Assembly (NCBI RefSeq): GCF_018860155.1
Contig: NZ_JAHKNI010000002.1
Span: 680,935-744,934 of the forward strand
Direction: 5' to 3'
DNA from: Nocardia albiluteola
Lineage (GTDB): Bacteria > Actinomycetota > Actinomycetes > Mycobacteriales > Mycobacteriaceae
Length of the DNA stretch: 64,000 nucleotides
Made by a program: the position numbers and the translations under genes. Shown here piece by piece: positions 16,957 through 25,953 of the stretch (its first letter is position 1; each line of letters starts with the position of its first letter). The notes beneath the pieces were generated by a model. The model was not told where the DNA came from and made no database searches. It saw only the letters and a program-made list of their open reading frames with translations.

Positions 16957-18360
16957 ATGACCCGCATCGCAATCATCGGCGGCGGCCCGGCCGGGTACGA
17001 GGCCGCGCTGGTGGCCGCCCAGCACGGCGCGTCGGTCACCGTGATCGACAGCGACGGTGTCGGCGGTGCGTGCGTGCTGTGGGACTGTGTGCCGTCCAAG
17101 ACCTTCATCGCCTCCACGGGTGTGCGCACCGACCTGCGCCGGGCCCGGGATCTGGGCATCACCCTGCATCAGGCCCAGGCGCAGGTGCGGCTGTCCGAGG
17201 TCAACTCCCGGGTGAAGGCGCTGGCGCATGCGCAGTCCTCCGATATCCGGTCCAAGCTGCAGGCCGCGGGTGTGGACATCCTCAACGGCACCGGTGAGCT
17301 GATCGACCAGATCCCCGGCCTGGCCACACATCTGGTGCGGGCCAAGCTGCACGACGGCGGCGAGCGGGTGCTCGAGGCCGAGGTGGTGCTGATCGCGACC
17401 GGCGCGAGCCCGCGCGTGTTGCCCGGCTCCGAGCCCGACGGTGAGCGCATTCTGAACTGGCGTCAGCTCTACGACCTCGAGAAGCTCCCGGAATCCCTGG
17501 TGGTCGTCGGTTCTGGCGTCACCGGCGCGGAATTCGTCTCCGCCTATACCGAGCTGGGCGTGAAGGTCAAGGTGCTCTCCAGCCGCGATCGCATCATGCC
17601 GAGCGAGGACGCCGACGCCGCGCTGGTGCTCGAGGATGCCCTCGCCGAGCGCGGTGTGGAACTGGTCAAGAAGGCGCGCGCGGACAAGGTGGAGCGCACC
17701 GCCGATGGCATCGTGGTCAAGCTGTCCGACGGACGCACGGTCACCGCCTCGCACGCCCTGATCACGGTCGGCGCCACGCCCAACACTCAGAACCTGGGCC
17801 TGGAGCGGGTCGGCATCGAACTGGACAAGGGCGGCTACCTGCGCGTGGACCGCGTCTCGCGCACCGCGGTGTCGGGCGTGTACGCCGCGGGCGACTGCAC
17901 GGGCCTGCTGCCGCTGGCCTCGGTGGCGGCGATGCAGGGCCGCATCGCGATGTACCACGCACTCGGCGAGGGCGTGCAGCCCATCCGGCTCAAGACGGTG
18001 GCCTCGGCGGTGTTCACCCGTCCGGAGATCGCCACGGTCGGGGTGAGCCAGACCGCGATCGACGCCGGCGAGGTGCCCGCGCGCACGGTGATGCTGCCGC
18101 TGAACACCAATCCGCGCGCGAAGATGTCGGGGCTGCGTCGCGGCTTCGTGAAGATCTTCTGCCGCCCGGCCACCGGCGTGGTGATCGGCGGCGTCGTGGT
18201 CGCACCCATCGCCTCGGAGCTGATCCTGCCCATCGCGATGGCGGTGCAGAACAACCTGACCGTCAACGATCTCGCCCAGACCTTCTCGGTGTACCCGTCG
18301 CTGTCCGGTTCGATCACCGAGGCCGCGCGTCAGCTGATGCGGCACGACGACCTCGGGTAG
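16957..18360 (+). CDS. lpdA: LpdA-type flavoprotein disulfide/quinone reductase
   Basis: A 467-residue FAD enzyme of the lipoamide dehydrogenase/glutathione reductase superfamily. It shows the FAD loop IIGGGPAGYEAAL, a redox pair C-VLWD-C before VPSKT, the NAD(P) loop VVVGSGVTGAEFV, the VYAAGDCTGLLPLAS segment and a dimerisation domain. The C-terminal motif reads VYPSLSG where true lipoamide dehydrogenases have HPTLSE, so the catalytic His-Glu pair is missing. M. tuberculosis LpdA likewise lacks it and acts as a quinone reductase, which is the likely role here. ATG 16957 follows a GGAGG site; an ATG at 16939 is less likely. Confidence 0.93.
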   Translation: MTRIAIIGGGPAGYEAALVAAQHGASVTVIDSDGVGGACVLWDCVPSKTFIASTGVRTDLRRARDLGITLHQAQAQVRLSEVNSRVKALAHAQSSDIRSKLQAAGVDILNGTGELIDQIPGLATHLVRAKLHDGGERVLEAEVVLIATGASPRVLPGSEPDGERILNWRQLYDLEKLPESLVVVGSGVTGAEFVSAYTELGVKVKVLSSRDRIMPSEDADAALVLEDALAERGVELVKKARADKVERTADGIVVKLSDGRTVTASHALITVGATPNTQNLGLERVGIELDKGGYLRVDRVSRTAVSGVYAAGDCTGLLPLASVAAMQGRIAMYHALGEGVQPIRLKTVASAVFTRPEIATVGVSQTAIDAGEVPARTVMLPLNTNPRAKMSGLRRGFVKIFCRPATGVVIGGVVVAPIASELILPIAMAVQNNLTVNDLAQTFSVYPSLSGSITEAARQLMRHDDLG

Positions 18361-18732
18361 CGGTGTGCGCCGAGGGGTGGAGCGTCACCACGCGGGCCCT
18401 CGGAACCTCGCCGTGAAATTGCCGCTCGAGCTGGACTGACCCGGGATTGCCCGCACTCTCGAACACAACCGTCCGGAACGCCGAGTATCGATGCGGCGGT
18501 GAGTATTCGATACGTGTTGCCTGAATCCTGTTCGTGTGGTTCACTTCCGGCAGAGATGCGAGTGGCGGGTGGTTGGTCGGTTTCGTGTGCGGGGGGATTT
18601 GCCTTTCCCGGACCGGAATTCGCTGACGGTCCGTCAGGGTCGTGAGTTCGACCCGGCATCGATGAGGGACAACTGGAGAGCGGCCGCCATCACACGATGC
18701 GTGGCGGTCGGGCTCGGGAAAGGGAACGAGCA
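18361..18732. other. Intergenic region lpdA to Pro-rich secreted protein
   Basis: A 372-bp gap. No gene is supported. The part from about 18480 to 18600 is less GC-rich and is a plausible promoter. A 15-base palindrome lies at 18623-18637 (listed separately). Confidence 0.4.
18623..18637. promoter_or_regulatory. Palindrome upstream of the Pro-rich secreted protein
   Basis: CTGACGG (18623-18629) and CCGTCAG (18631-18637) form a perfect 7-bp dyad around one base, about 95 bp before the start codon at 18733. The size suits a TetR-type dimer site, but no regulator gene is adjacent. Role inferred from symmetry only. Confidence 0.35.
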
Positions 18733-19767
18733 GTGAAACATCGTCAGCCGAATCGTGTCCAGCGAGCGGTGGTCACCACATCGCTGCCGTTGGCCACCGC
18801 CGCCGCCGTCGCAACACTCCTGGCCGCGCCCGCGGGTGCCGCCCCGGTGCCGGTGGATGTGCCCACCACCCCCGCCGCGCCGCCCGCACAGGCGCCCGCG
18901 CCCGCCAACGACAACACCGGTCCCACCACCCAGAGCCCCGCTCCGGCCAAGCCGGGCAGCACGACGCAGCCCGGCGTCACCCAGGCCCAGCCCGGTGTCA
19001 CCACCCCCAATACCGGTGCGCCGCAACCGGATCAGAACCTCGCCGGTCCCGTGCAGCCGGGTGTCACCTCTCCGCGCGTGGCGCCGCTGCCGGTGCCGGG
19101 TGAGGGTCCCGCCCAGCCGGTCATCATGCCGCAGCCGGGCCCGACCCCGAACCAGCCCGTCCCGCCACAGGCCGGCCCGGACGCCTCCCAGCCCGGCCAG
19201 GGCAACAACTCGCCGGCCCAGATGGGCACCGGCCCCGCCCAGCCGGTGCAGCCGACGCAACCGAGCTGGAGTTCGCCGAGCCTGCGGTCCGCGCCGGCCG
19301 CGCCGATCATCCACATGACCGGCCCGCACACCGAGGTCGGCGCGAACGTCGACGGCGGCCCGCTGGCGCCGGGCTACGTGGCGAACACGCACCACTTCAA
19401 CAACGCCCAGGGCTACGTCGGCACCGTCGGCTACCGCACCCCCACGGGCACGGGCGATGCCGGTGTGTCGGTCGAGTACATCGAGCCCAACCGGATCAAG
19501 GTCACCACCTACACCCACACCACGGGCATCGATGACCTGAAGGCCAAGACCGGCTTCAACGACATCAAGAACACCACCTACGTCGACACCACTCAGGCCA
19601 ATGCCGCCAAGGCGGCGGTCGAGGGCTGGATCCGGATGCAGCCGGGTGGTGTCGCCGCGCTCGATGCGGCCGCCCACGTTGGTAGGCTGCCTCAGGGGAA
19701 CTACGCCCCGCAGACGGTGAATGTCGCCGGCGCCACCGCCCAGGTGAGTGGTTCGGTCCAGGGCTGA
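18733..19767 (+). CDS. Secreted Pro/Gln/Thr-rich envelope protein
   Basis: A 344-residue exported protein of unknown function. GTG 18733 has an AGGGA site upstream. A Sec signal peptide is clear: basic residues (KHRQPNR), a hydrophobic core (VVTTSLPLATAAAVATLLA) and an AGAA cleavage region near residue 38. Residues about 40-190 are low-complexity with repeated QPGVT blocks and many Pro, Gln and Asn. Residues about 195-344 look globular, beginning PIIHMTGPHTEVGANVD. A following strong hairpin separates it from the next gene. The architecture suggests a wall-spanning Pro-rich linker with a surface domain; no family is recognised. Confidence 0.75.
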   Translation: MKHRQPNRVQRAVVTTSLPLATAAAVATLLAAPAGAAPVPVDVPTTPAAPPAQAPAPANDNTGPTTQSPAPAKPGSTTQPGVTQAQPGVTTPNTGAPQPDQNLAGPVQPGVTSPRVAPLPVPGEGPAQPVIMPQPGPTPNQPVPPQAGPDASQPGQGNNSPAQMGTGPAQPVQPTQPSWSSPSLRSAPAAPIIHMTGPHTEVGANVDGGPLAPGYVANTHHFNNAQGYVGTVGYRTPTGTGDAGVSVEYIEPNRIKVTTYTHTTGIDDLKAKTGFNDIKNTTYVDTTQANAAKAAVEGWIRMQPGGVAALDAAAHVGRLPQGNYAPQTVNVAGATAQVSGSVQG

Positions 19768-19832
19768 GTCGATTCGGAACCGATACGAATTCGGCGCTGG
19801 CGGACCCGATGCCGTCGGCACAGGCTGATTCG

Positions 19833-19868
19833 ACGCGTGGGGCGGTCGTTGGAGACCGCCCCACGCGT
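19833..19868 (+). terminator. Strong hairpin terminator
   Basis: Positions 19833-19847 and 19854-19868 form a perfect 15-bp stem (core GTGGGGCGGTC) with a 6-nt loop, 65 bp after the stop of the secreted protein and just before the next ribosome site. It probably insulates the two genes; no T-tract follows. Confidence 0.7.
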
Positions 19869-19891
19869 GTGTCATGGGGAAGGATTGGGTG

Positions 19892-21136
19892 ATGGCCTCC
19901 ATGGACGATGCGAACCACGACGAATCCGGAGAGGCTGCGCCCTCGCACGGCGGATCGGACTTCGGTCCGCCGGTGTCCGAATTCGGTCCGCCGGTGGACG
20001 CATTCGGTCCGCCGACCGGGGAGAGCGGGCCGGTCGGCTGGCAGCCGGCGGATGCGTCGGATCGTCCGAGCGTCGGATGGCAGCCCGCCGATGCCCCGGA
20101 CCGCCCGAGCGTGGGCTGGCAGCCCGCCGACGGTCAGGATCGCCCCAGCGTCGGGTGGCAGCCCGCGGATGCACCGGCGACTCCGGCCCCGCCCGCGCAG
20201 TACCGCGCCCCGGATTCGACGGGTTCGCGCGAGACGGTGCGCGCCCCGGCGCCCGACCCCCGGCGCGCCCCCGCGCCCGAGACGGTGCGGTACACCGATC
20301 AGGGGCAGCAGGGCTCGGATCAGGGGACGTGGTGGCAGCAGGGCGCCACACCGCAGGCGCCCGGCCAGCAGCCGCACGGACAGGCCTCCCAGGGGCATCA
20401 GCAGGTCTCGCAGCGCCCGCCGACCGGGCCGCGACCGGTCGCCGGACAGTCCACCGGCCCGCGCGAGACTCCTCGCTCCCTGTGGGACGACGACGATCTG
20501 GCCAAGAAACTGCAGGCGCCCCGGGAGCCCGCCCAGGCCGCGAAGGGGTCGCCCGGCGGTTCGCTGTGGGACGACGACGATCTGGCCGAACAGTTCGGCC
20601 CGGCGCGCACGGCGGCGCCGTCGTCCGATCGGGGCGGTCGCGGACGCGGTGTGCTGATCGGTGGCGTGATCGCAGTCGTGCTGGTCATCGCGGTGATCGC
20701 GGTCGTGGCGGTGCTCCTCACGCGCAAGGGCGGCAATCCGACGCCGACCGCGCAGAATCCGCCGAGCTCGGCGCCGAGCGCACTGAGCTGCCAGAACTAC
20801 TCCAACGGGACCACGACCACCGGCAACGGTCCAGGGAACACCGCCAGCGGGTCGGGCGCGATTCTCGGCTTCGAGCACGCCTTCTACACCGACCGCAGCG
20901 CCGTGAAGGCGAAGAGCTTCGCGGTGCCCGGCAAGCTCGATGTCAGCCAGGACGTCATCGACAGCTATCCCGCCGGAACCACGTACTGCCTGAACATCAC
21001 CCAGCTGACGCCGACCACCTACAACGTGACCATCACCGAACATCAGCCCAGCAAGCCGGGCATCGATTACACGGGTCTGATCGATGTCCAGAACGTCGAC
21101 GGCAAGTTCCTGGTGGCGAGCCCGCAGCACAAGTAG
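19892..21136 (+). CDS. Repeat-rich membrane-anchored protein
   Basis: A 414-residue protein with a long cytosolic N-terminus, one membrane helix near residues 248-270 (VLIGGVIAVVLVIAVIAVVA) and an external domain of about 135 residues with two Cys. The N-terminus carries three internal repeats: FGPPV/FGPPT three times, a 13-residue VGWQPADAxDRPS unit four times, and SLWDDDDLA twice (about residues 202 and 231). The WDDDDLA pair looks like a binding motif. ATG 19892 is preceded by GGGGAAGGA at 7 bases, so it is preferred to the in-frame ATG at 19874. Family and function are unknown; a divisome or envelope scaffold is one guess. Confidence 0.72.
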   Translation: MASMDDANHDESGEAAPSHGGSDFGPPVSEFGPPVDAFGPPTGESGPVGWQPADASDRPSVGWQPADAPDRPSVGWQPADGQDRPSVGWQPADAPATPAPPAQYRAPDSTGSRETVRAPAPDPRRAPAPETVRYTDQGQQGSDQGTWWQQGATPQAPGQQPHGQASQGHQQVSQRPPTGPRPVAGQSTGPRETPRSLWDDDDLAKKLQAPREPAQAAKGSPGGSLWDDDDLAEQFGPARTAAPSSDRGGRGRGVLIGGVIAVVLVIAVIAVVAVLLTRKGGNPTPTAQNPPSSAPSALSCQNYSNGTTTTGNGPGNTASGSGAILGFEHAFYTDRSAVKAKSFAVPGKLDVSQDVIDSYPAGTTYCLNITQLTPTTYNVTITEHQPSKPGIDYTGLIDVQNVDGKFLVASPQHK

Positions 21137-21232
21137 CGTCCGCGGGATCGTCTCATAATATGGGATAGTAATTTCAGATCCTGGTTAACCTGTGCGATGG
21201 TGGGTTATTCGTGCCTGCTCCCGGAGGTGTCC

Positions 21233-22411
21233 ATGTCGTCGATCGTTCCCTCGTTGTCGCACCGTCTCGACGGTCTGCAGAGCTCGGCGATTCGCGACCT
21301 GCTGAAGTTGACCGAGCGCCCGGACGTCATCGGCCTGGCCGGTGGCCTGCCCGACGAGCAGCTGATGCCGCGCGACCGGATCGCGTTGGCGGCCGAGGCG
21401 GCGCTCGCGGATCGCTCGCGGCTGCAGTACACGCAGTCCGCCGGCTGGGGTCCGTTGCGCGAGGTGCTGGCCGCGCGCGAGTCGGCGAGGCTGGGCCGCA
21501 CGGTGCCGGTCGAGGAGGTCTTCGTCACCCACGGCTCGCAACAGGCGCTGTCGCTGCTGGGTGAGGTGTTGCTGGATCCGGGCGCGCTGGTCGTGGTCGA
21601 GGATCCGGCGTATGTGGGTGCGCTGCAGGTGTTCCGGGCTGCGGGCGCGCGAATCGTGGCGGTGCCCTTGGATGCCGAGGGGATGCGTGTCGAGGTGCTG
21701 CGCGAACTGCTCGATCGCGGCGAGCGTCCGGCGGTCGTGCATACGGTCAGCAACTTTCACAACCCGCGTGGGGTGACGATGAGTCCGGCGCGCCGCCGGG
21801 AGCTGGCCGAGCTCGCCGACCGGTACGGCTTCTGGGTGCTCGAGGACGACCCTTACGGCGAGCTGTGGTTCGACCGCCCGTCGCCCGATCCCGTTGCGAC
21901 TTACTCACCCAACGTGATTCGGCTCTCCAGCGCCTCGAAGATCCTGGCCCCGTCGCTGCGCGCAGGCTGGATGGTCGCGCCCGGCGTGGTCTGCCGCGGC
22001 GTGGAACTGCTCAAGCAGGGTGCGGACCTGTGCGGCTCGGCGCTGACCCAGCAGATCACCGCCGAGTTGCTCGCCGACACGGATTGGCTTGCCGCACACG
22101 TGGACAAGGTGCGCCGCAGCTACGGCGAACGGGCCGGGGCCCTGGTGGGCGCCCTGCGGGAGCGCCTCGGGCATCGGGTGGTCAGCACCGAGGCCGCGGG
22201 CGGAATGTTCGTGTGGGCCGACTTCACCGATGGCACCCGCACCACCGAATTGCTGCCGCGCGCAGTCGATCACGGTGTCGCCTACGTCCCCGGCTCGGCA
22301 TTCGCCGTCGGCGAGGACTACGGTCAGTCGATGCGCCTGTGCTTCACGACCTCCGACGGGCCCGTGCTGCGGGAAGCCGTCGACCGGCTCGCCCGGGCGG
22401 TCGGTGAATAG
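21233..22411 (+). CDS. PLP-dependent aminotransferase (class I/II, LysN/2-aminoadipate type)
   Basis: A 392-residue fold-type I aminotransferase. The PLP lysine lies in RLSSASKILAPSLRAGW near residue 240. The conserved Asn is in SNFHNPRG and the Asp-Tyr pair in EDDPYGELWF, with a C-terminal substrate Arg in SMRLCFTTS. The sequence resembles MocR-derived aminotransferases such as 2-aminoadipate or branched-chain/aromatic transaminases, without the GntR domain. ATG 21233 follows a CGGAGG site. A 2-aminoadipate role would fit the lat/pcd pair at 33889-37338, but that is inference. It is preceded by an AT-rich stretch (about 21150-21175), a likely promoter. Confidence 0.88.
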   Translation: MSSIVPSLSHRLDGLQSSAIRDLLKLTERPDVIGLAGGLPDEQLMPRDRIALAAEAALADRSRLQYTQSAGWGPLREVLAARESARLGRTVPVEEVFVTHGSQQALSLLGEVLLDPGALVVVEDPAYVGALQVFRAAGARIVAVPLDAEGMRVEVLRELLDRGERPAVVHTVSNFHNPRGVTMSPARRRELAELADRYGFWVLEDDPYGELWFDRPSPDPVATYSPNVIRLSSASKILAPSLRAGWMVAPGVVCRGVELLKQGADLCGSALTQQITAELLADTDWLAAHVDKVRRSYGERAGALVGALRERLGHRVVSTEAAGGMFVWADFTDGTRTTELLPRAVDHGVAYVPGSAFAVGEDYGQSMRLCFTTSDGPVLREAVDRLARAVGE

Positions 22412-22758
22412 CGCACTGCAGCAGCCGCTTTCCGTCCGCACCGGACGATATTGCCGTTGTCCGAACTCGCCGTGTCCCGTAGCGTTTTCCGTGCGGGTGT
22501 AATGCTCGGTCGACTTTTGTAGCGCGATCGTCGATTCGTAGCGTTCGCGGCGGGCTCGGGTCCGCGCTGGGCCGCCGGGTGCTCTCGAGGGCAGGACCGA
22601 TCCATTCGGTCGTCGGGGCGCTCGGTGGCCCTGCCGCACGGGGGAGTCGTTCGGCGGGTCGTTTATCTCGCCGATGTTAGGGCGGTGCATTACTGTGGCT
22701 GCTAGCTATTTATCAGCGTCACCAACGAGCGGTTCAGAGCCGGCCGGAGGAGTCGAGG
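22412..22758. other. Intergenic region upstream of glpD
   Basis: A 347-bp gap with no supported gene. Its last part (about 22690-22720, containing CTAGCTATTTAT) is AT-rich relative to the genome and is the likely glpD promoter. No convincing operator dyad was found. Confidence 0.35.
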
Positions 22759-24507
22759 ATGACGGAGCAATCGCGAGTGCAGTCCCAGCCGTCCGGTGAT
22801 CTGAGCCCGGAGCAGCGGGCCGCGGCCTGGGAGCGGCTCGGGCGGGATCATTTCGACGTCGTGGTCATCGGCGGCGGCGTGGTCGGTGCGGGCATCGCCC
22901 TGGACGCGGCGACCCGGGGGCTGGAGGTCGCCCTCGTCGAGGCGCGCGATCTGGCCTCGGGGACCTCGAGCCGCTCGTCGAAGATGTTCCACGGCGGCCT
23001 GCGGTATCTCGAGCAGCTCGATTTCGGGCTGGTGCGCGAGGCCCTGCGCGAGCGCGAGCTGAGCCTGAAAACCCTTGCGCCGCATCTGGTCAAGCCGCTG
23101 CGGTTTCTCTACCCGCTCACCCATCGGGTGTGGGAGCGGCCCTATGTCGCCTCGGGCCTGGTGCTGTACGACGGCATGGGTGGCGCGAAATCGGTACCGG
23201 GCCAACATCATCTGACCAGGTCGGCCGCGCTGCGACTGGCGCCGGGGCTGCGCCGCACCGCACTCGTCGGCGGGGTCACCTATTACGACACCGTCGTGGA
23301 CGACGCCCGCCACACCATGACCGTGGCCCGCACGGCCGCACACTACGGCGCGGTCATCCGCACCTCCACCCAGGTCGTGGGGTTCGTGCGCGAGGCCGAT
23401 CGGGTCGTCGGGGTGAGCGTGCGCGACAGCGAGGACGGGCGCACCACCGACGTCCGCGGCCACGTGGTGATCAATGCGACCGGGGTGTGGACCGACGAGA
23501 TCCAGGCGCTCTCGCGCCAGCGCGGCCGCTTCCACGTGCGCGCGTCCAAGGGCGTGCACGTGGTCGTCCCGCGCGACCGCATCGCCAGCGACACCGCACT
23601 GATCCTGCGGACGCCGACCTCGGTGCTGTTCGTGATCCCCTGGGGCTCGAGCCACTGGATCATCGGCACCACCGACACCGACTGGAACCTGGATCTGGCC
23701 CATCCCGCCGCGACCAAGGCTGACATCGCCTACCTGCTGGAGCGGGTGAACCAGGTGCTGGTCACCCCGCTCACCCACGACGACATCCAGGGCGTCTACG
23801 CCGGGCTGCGCCCGCTGCTCGCGGGTGAGAGCGACGAGACCTCCAAGCTCTCGCGCGAGCATGCCGTCACGCGGATCGCGCCGGGCCTGGTGGCCATCGC
23901 GGGCGGCAAGTACACCACCTACCGGGTGATGGCCTACGACGCGGTCGACGCCGCGGCGCAGGACATCCCGCAGCGGGTGTCGCCCTCGATCACCGAGAAG
24001 GTGCCGCTGCTGGGTGCGGACGGCTACTTCGCCCTGCTCAATCAGGCCCAGCAGCTGGCGCAGAGCTACGGCGTGCATCCGTACCGGATCGAACATCTGC
24101 TCAACCGGTACGGCTCGCTGGTCACCGACGTGCTCGACCTGGCCGCGGGCAAACCCGAACTGCTGCAACCGATCACCGCCGCCCCCACCTATCTGCGGGT
24201 GGAGGCGGTCTACGCGGTCGCGGCCGAGGGTGCCCTGCACCTCGACGACGTCCTGGCCCGCCGCACCCGCATCTCCATCGAATATTCGCACCGCGGCGCG
24301 GGCTGTTCGGACGAGGTCGCGCGGCTGATCGCGCCGATCCTGGGCTGGAGCACCGAGCAGGCCGACTGGGAGGTCGCCACCTACAACGCCCGCGTCGACG
24401 CCGAAATCCACTCGCAGACACAGCCTGACGACATTTCGGCCGACGCCCTGCGGGTCGCCGCCCCGGAGCCGCGCCCGGAGATCCTGGAGCCGGTCCCGCT
24501 CGACTGA
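22759..24507 (+). CDS. glpD: Aerobic glycerol-3-phosphate dehydrogenase
   Basis: A 582-residue FAD enzyme that oxidises sn-glycerol 3-phosphate to dihydroxyacetone phosphate and passes electrons to the quinone pool at the membrane. It has the FAD loop VVIGGGVVGAGIALDAATRG, the SGTSSRSSKMFHGGLRYLE segment, the conserved IPWGSSHWIIGTTDTDW and YAGLRPLLAG, and AGGKYTTYRVMA near the end of the catalytic part. The C-terminal DAO_C domain follows. Length is normal for GlpD2. ATG 22759 follows a CCGGAGGAG site. It stands alone. Confidence 0.96.
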   Translation: MTEQSRVQSQPSGDLSPEQRAAAWERLGRDHFDVVVIGGGVVGAGIALDAATRGLEVALVEARDLASGTSSRSSKMFHGGLRYLEQLDFGLVREALRERELSLKTLAPHLVKPLRFLYPLTHRVWERPYVASGLVLYDGMGGAKSVPGQHHLTRSAALRLAPGLRRTALVGGVTYYDTVVDDARHTMTVARTAAHYGAVIRTSTQVVGFVREADRVVGVSVRDSEDGRTTDVRGHVVINATGVWTDEIQALSRQRGRFHVRASKGVHVVVPRDRIASDTALILRTPTSVLFVIPWGSSHWIIGTTDTDWNLDLAHPAATKADIAYLLERVNQVLVTPLTHDDIQGVYAGLRPLLAGESDETSKLSREHAVTRIAPGLVAIAGGKYTTYRVMAYDAVDAAAQDIPQRVSPSITEKVPLLGADGYFALLNQAQQLAQSYGVHPYRIEHLLNRYGSLVTDVLDLAAGKPELLQPITAAPTYLRVEAVYAVAAEGALHLDDVLARRTRISIEYSHRGAGCSDEVARLIAPILGWSTEQADWEVATYNARVDAEIHSQTQPDDISADALRVAAPEPRPEILEPVPLD

Positions 24508-24757
24508 TGCGGGCGCTGCACCGCACCCGATGCGGCGGAGGATCCTGTCGTTGTATCGCGGGCGTCCGACCACCACAGCGGACTTCGGGCTGGCCGCCCG
24601 CGCAACGGATTCGCTTCTGGGCTGAGCGGTCCGGCGATCCAACAGCGGCGGGCCCGAATCCACACGGGCTCCGATCGACGCGAGTTGTGGTCGGTGCGAG
24701 TGGCGGAAGGGTGTGCGCGGACCGCGACTACGGGTGCCGAACCGCCGGCCGGGTTCT

Positions 24758-24994
24758 CTACCGGGTCGAGTAGTGGTAGGCGCCGGAAGCGGGTGTGGCC
24801 GCAGGTGTGGTGCTGGTGACCGGTTCGGTGGTTCTGGTGACGGCGGTGTGCGGGGGTGTTGCCGGTGCGGGGCCGGACCAGGTGTGGAGCAGCAGGTAGC
24901 TCAGGACGACGGTGATCGCGGCGGCAACCAGCGCGTTCAGCAGTTGCCGGGCTATGCGCGGGAACCGGCGCATGGTGGTCGTCACCGTAGTCAT
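24758..24994 (-). CDS. Small single-span membrane protein
   Basis: A 78-residue protein with a basic N-terminus (MRRFPRIARQ), one hydrophobic helix (ALVAAAITVVLSYLLLHTW, about residues 21-40) and a Pro/Thr/Ala-rich outer tail ending YHYSTR. ATG 24994 has an AGGAAG site upstream. The shape (positive inside, one helix, external Pro/Thr tail) is that of a genuine small envelope protein. No homologue is recognised. It lies downstream of nei's convergent neighbour glpD and is itself convergent with glpD. Confidence 0.55.
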   Translation of the reverse strand: MTTVTTTMRRFPRIARQLLNALVAAAITVVLSYLLLHTWSGPAPATPPHTAVTRTTEPVTSTTPAATPASGAYHYSTR

Positions 24995-25087
24995 CTGCCT
25001 GCTTCCTGCGCGTCGTGAACTGCCCTCGCAGGAGGAGTCGTTCGCGAGGGGCGCGATGTTAGCTATTGAGTGGCAAATTACATCGAT

Positions 25088-25837
25088 TCATGCCTGGCAG
25101 CCGGTGCAGAAGTAGATTCCGCGCTCGCGGTCCGGCCCCTCGCCGATCAGCGTGAGCGTCACATTCGTGCCGCAGCGACGGCAGGGCCGGCGGTGCCGGC
25201 CATAGACGAAGGGGCGCCACGGCGGATTGTGCGCGGCGGAATGCAGCACCGTATGCGCGCGATCGACCAGCGCGTGCAGGTCAGGGACGGACCCGACCGG
25301 AACGCGCGGGTCCACCCGCTCGATGAAGCAGACCTCGCTGCGGAAGATGTTGCCGATTCCGGCCAGCGTGGTCTGATCGAGCAGCGCCAGCGCGATCGGC
25401 CGGTCCGGATCCGCGGCCAGGCGCCGCACCGCCTCGGCGGCATCCCAATTCGGCCCGAGCAGATCCGGGCCGAGGTGGTCGACGGCGGTGTGCTCCTGCT
25501 CGATCGGCAGCACCTCGACCGTGCCGAGGGAGAACCCGACGGCCTCGGCGTCGTCGGTGGCCAGGACCAGTCGCGCGGTGAACCCGGGCTTGCGCCACCG
25601 CTCGCCCGGCGCGTGCACCCGCCACTCACCCTCCATCTTCAGATGGGTGTGGATGCTGAGCGCGGGGGTGCGGACGAACAGGTGTTTGCCGTAACTGCCC
25701 ACGCTCTCCACGGGCTGCCCGCTCAGGTCCAGCGTTGCATATCGCGGCACCCGAAAATCGCTGCGGGTCAGCGTCTTCCCGGCCAACGCCGCCCGCAGCC
25801 GGGCGGCGGTGCGGAATACCGTGTCACCCTCGGGCAT
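25088..25837 (-). CDS. nei: Endonuclease VIII-type DNA glycosylase (Fpg/Nei family)
   Basis: A 249-residue bifunctional glycosylase/AP lyase for oxidised bases. The catalytic N-terminus is MPEGDT (Pro1 nucleophile after Met removal, Glu2), with the HLKMEGEWRV segment, LLDQTTLAGIGNIFRSE helix-turn motif, and a C-terminal zinc finger with CRRC and CTGC pairs. Nei rather than Fpg is indicated by GDT after PE. ATG 25837 gives the obligatory N-terminus. A degraded amine-oxidase remnant lies just upstream. M. tuberculosis also has nei next to lhr, as I recall. Confidence 0.95.
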   Translation of the reverse strand: MPEGDTVFRTAARLRAALAGKTLTRSDFRVPRYATLDLSGQPVESVGSYGKHLFVRTPALSIHTHLKMEGEWRVHAPGERWRKPGFTARLVLATDDAEAVGFSLGTVEVLPIEQEHTAVDHLGPDLLGPNWDAAEAVRRLAADPDRPIALALLDQTTLAGIGNIFRSEVCFIERVDPRVPVGSVPDLHALVDRAHTVLHSAAHNPPWRPFVYGRHRRPCRRCGTNVTLTLIGEGPDRERGIYFCTGCQA

Positions 25838-25953
25838 GGGCCAACGGTAGTCCTCGGGCTCGCCCGCGCCGGTATCGGCCGTGATTCGCGCCCGCGGTCG
25901 TCATCACCGAGCCGGCGAGCCGGGCATTCAGCGCCGGTGCACCTCGAGCGAGG

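Noticed and set aside
19833..19868. Small structured RNA or riboswitch at the 15-bp hairpin
   Set aside because: Only a simple stem-loop between two genes is present; no conserved aptamer features were seen, so terminator is the simpler reading.
22702..24663. 653-codon minus-strand frame opposite glpD
   Set aside because: Antisense shadow of glpD with no recognisable domain or ribosome site.
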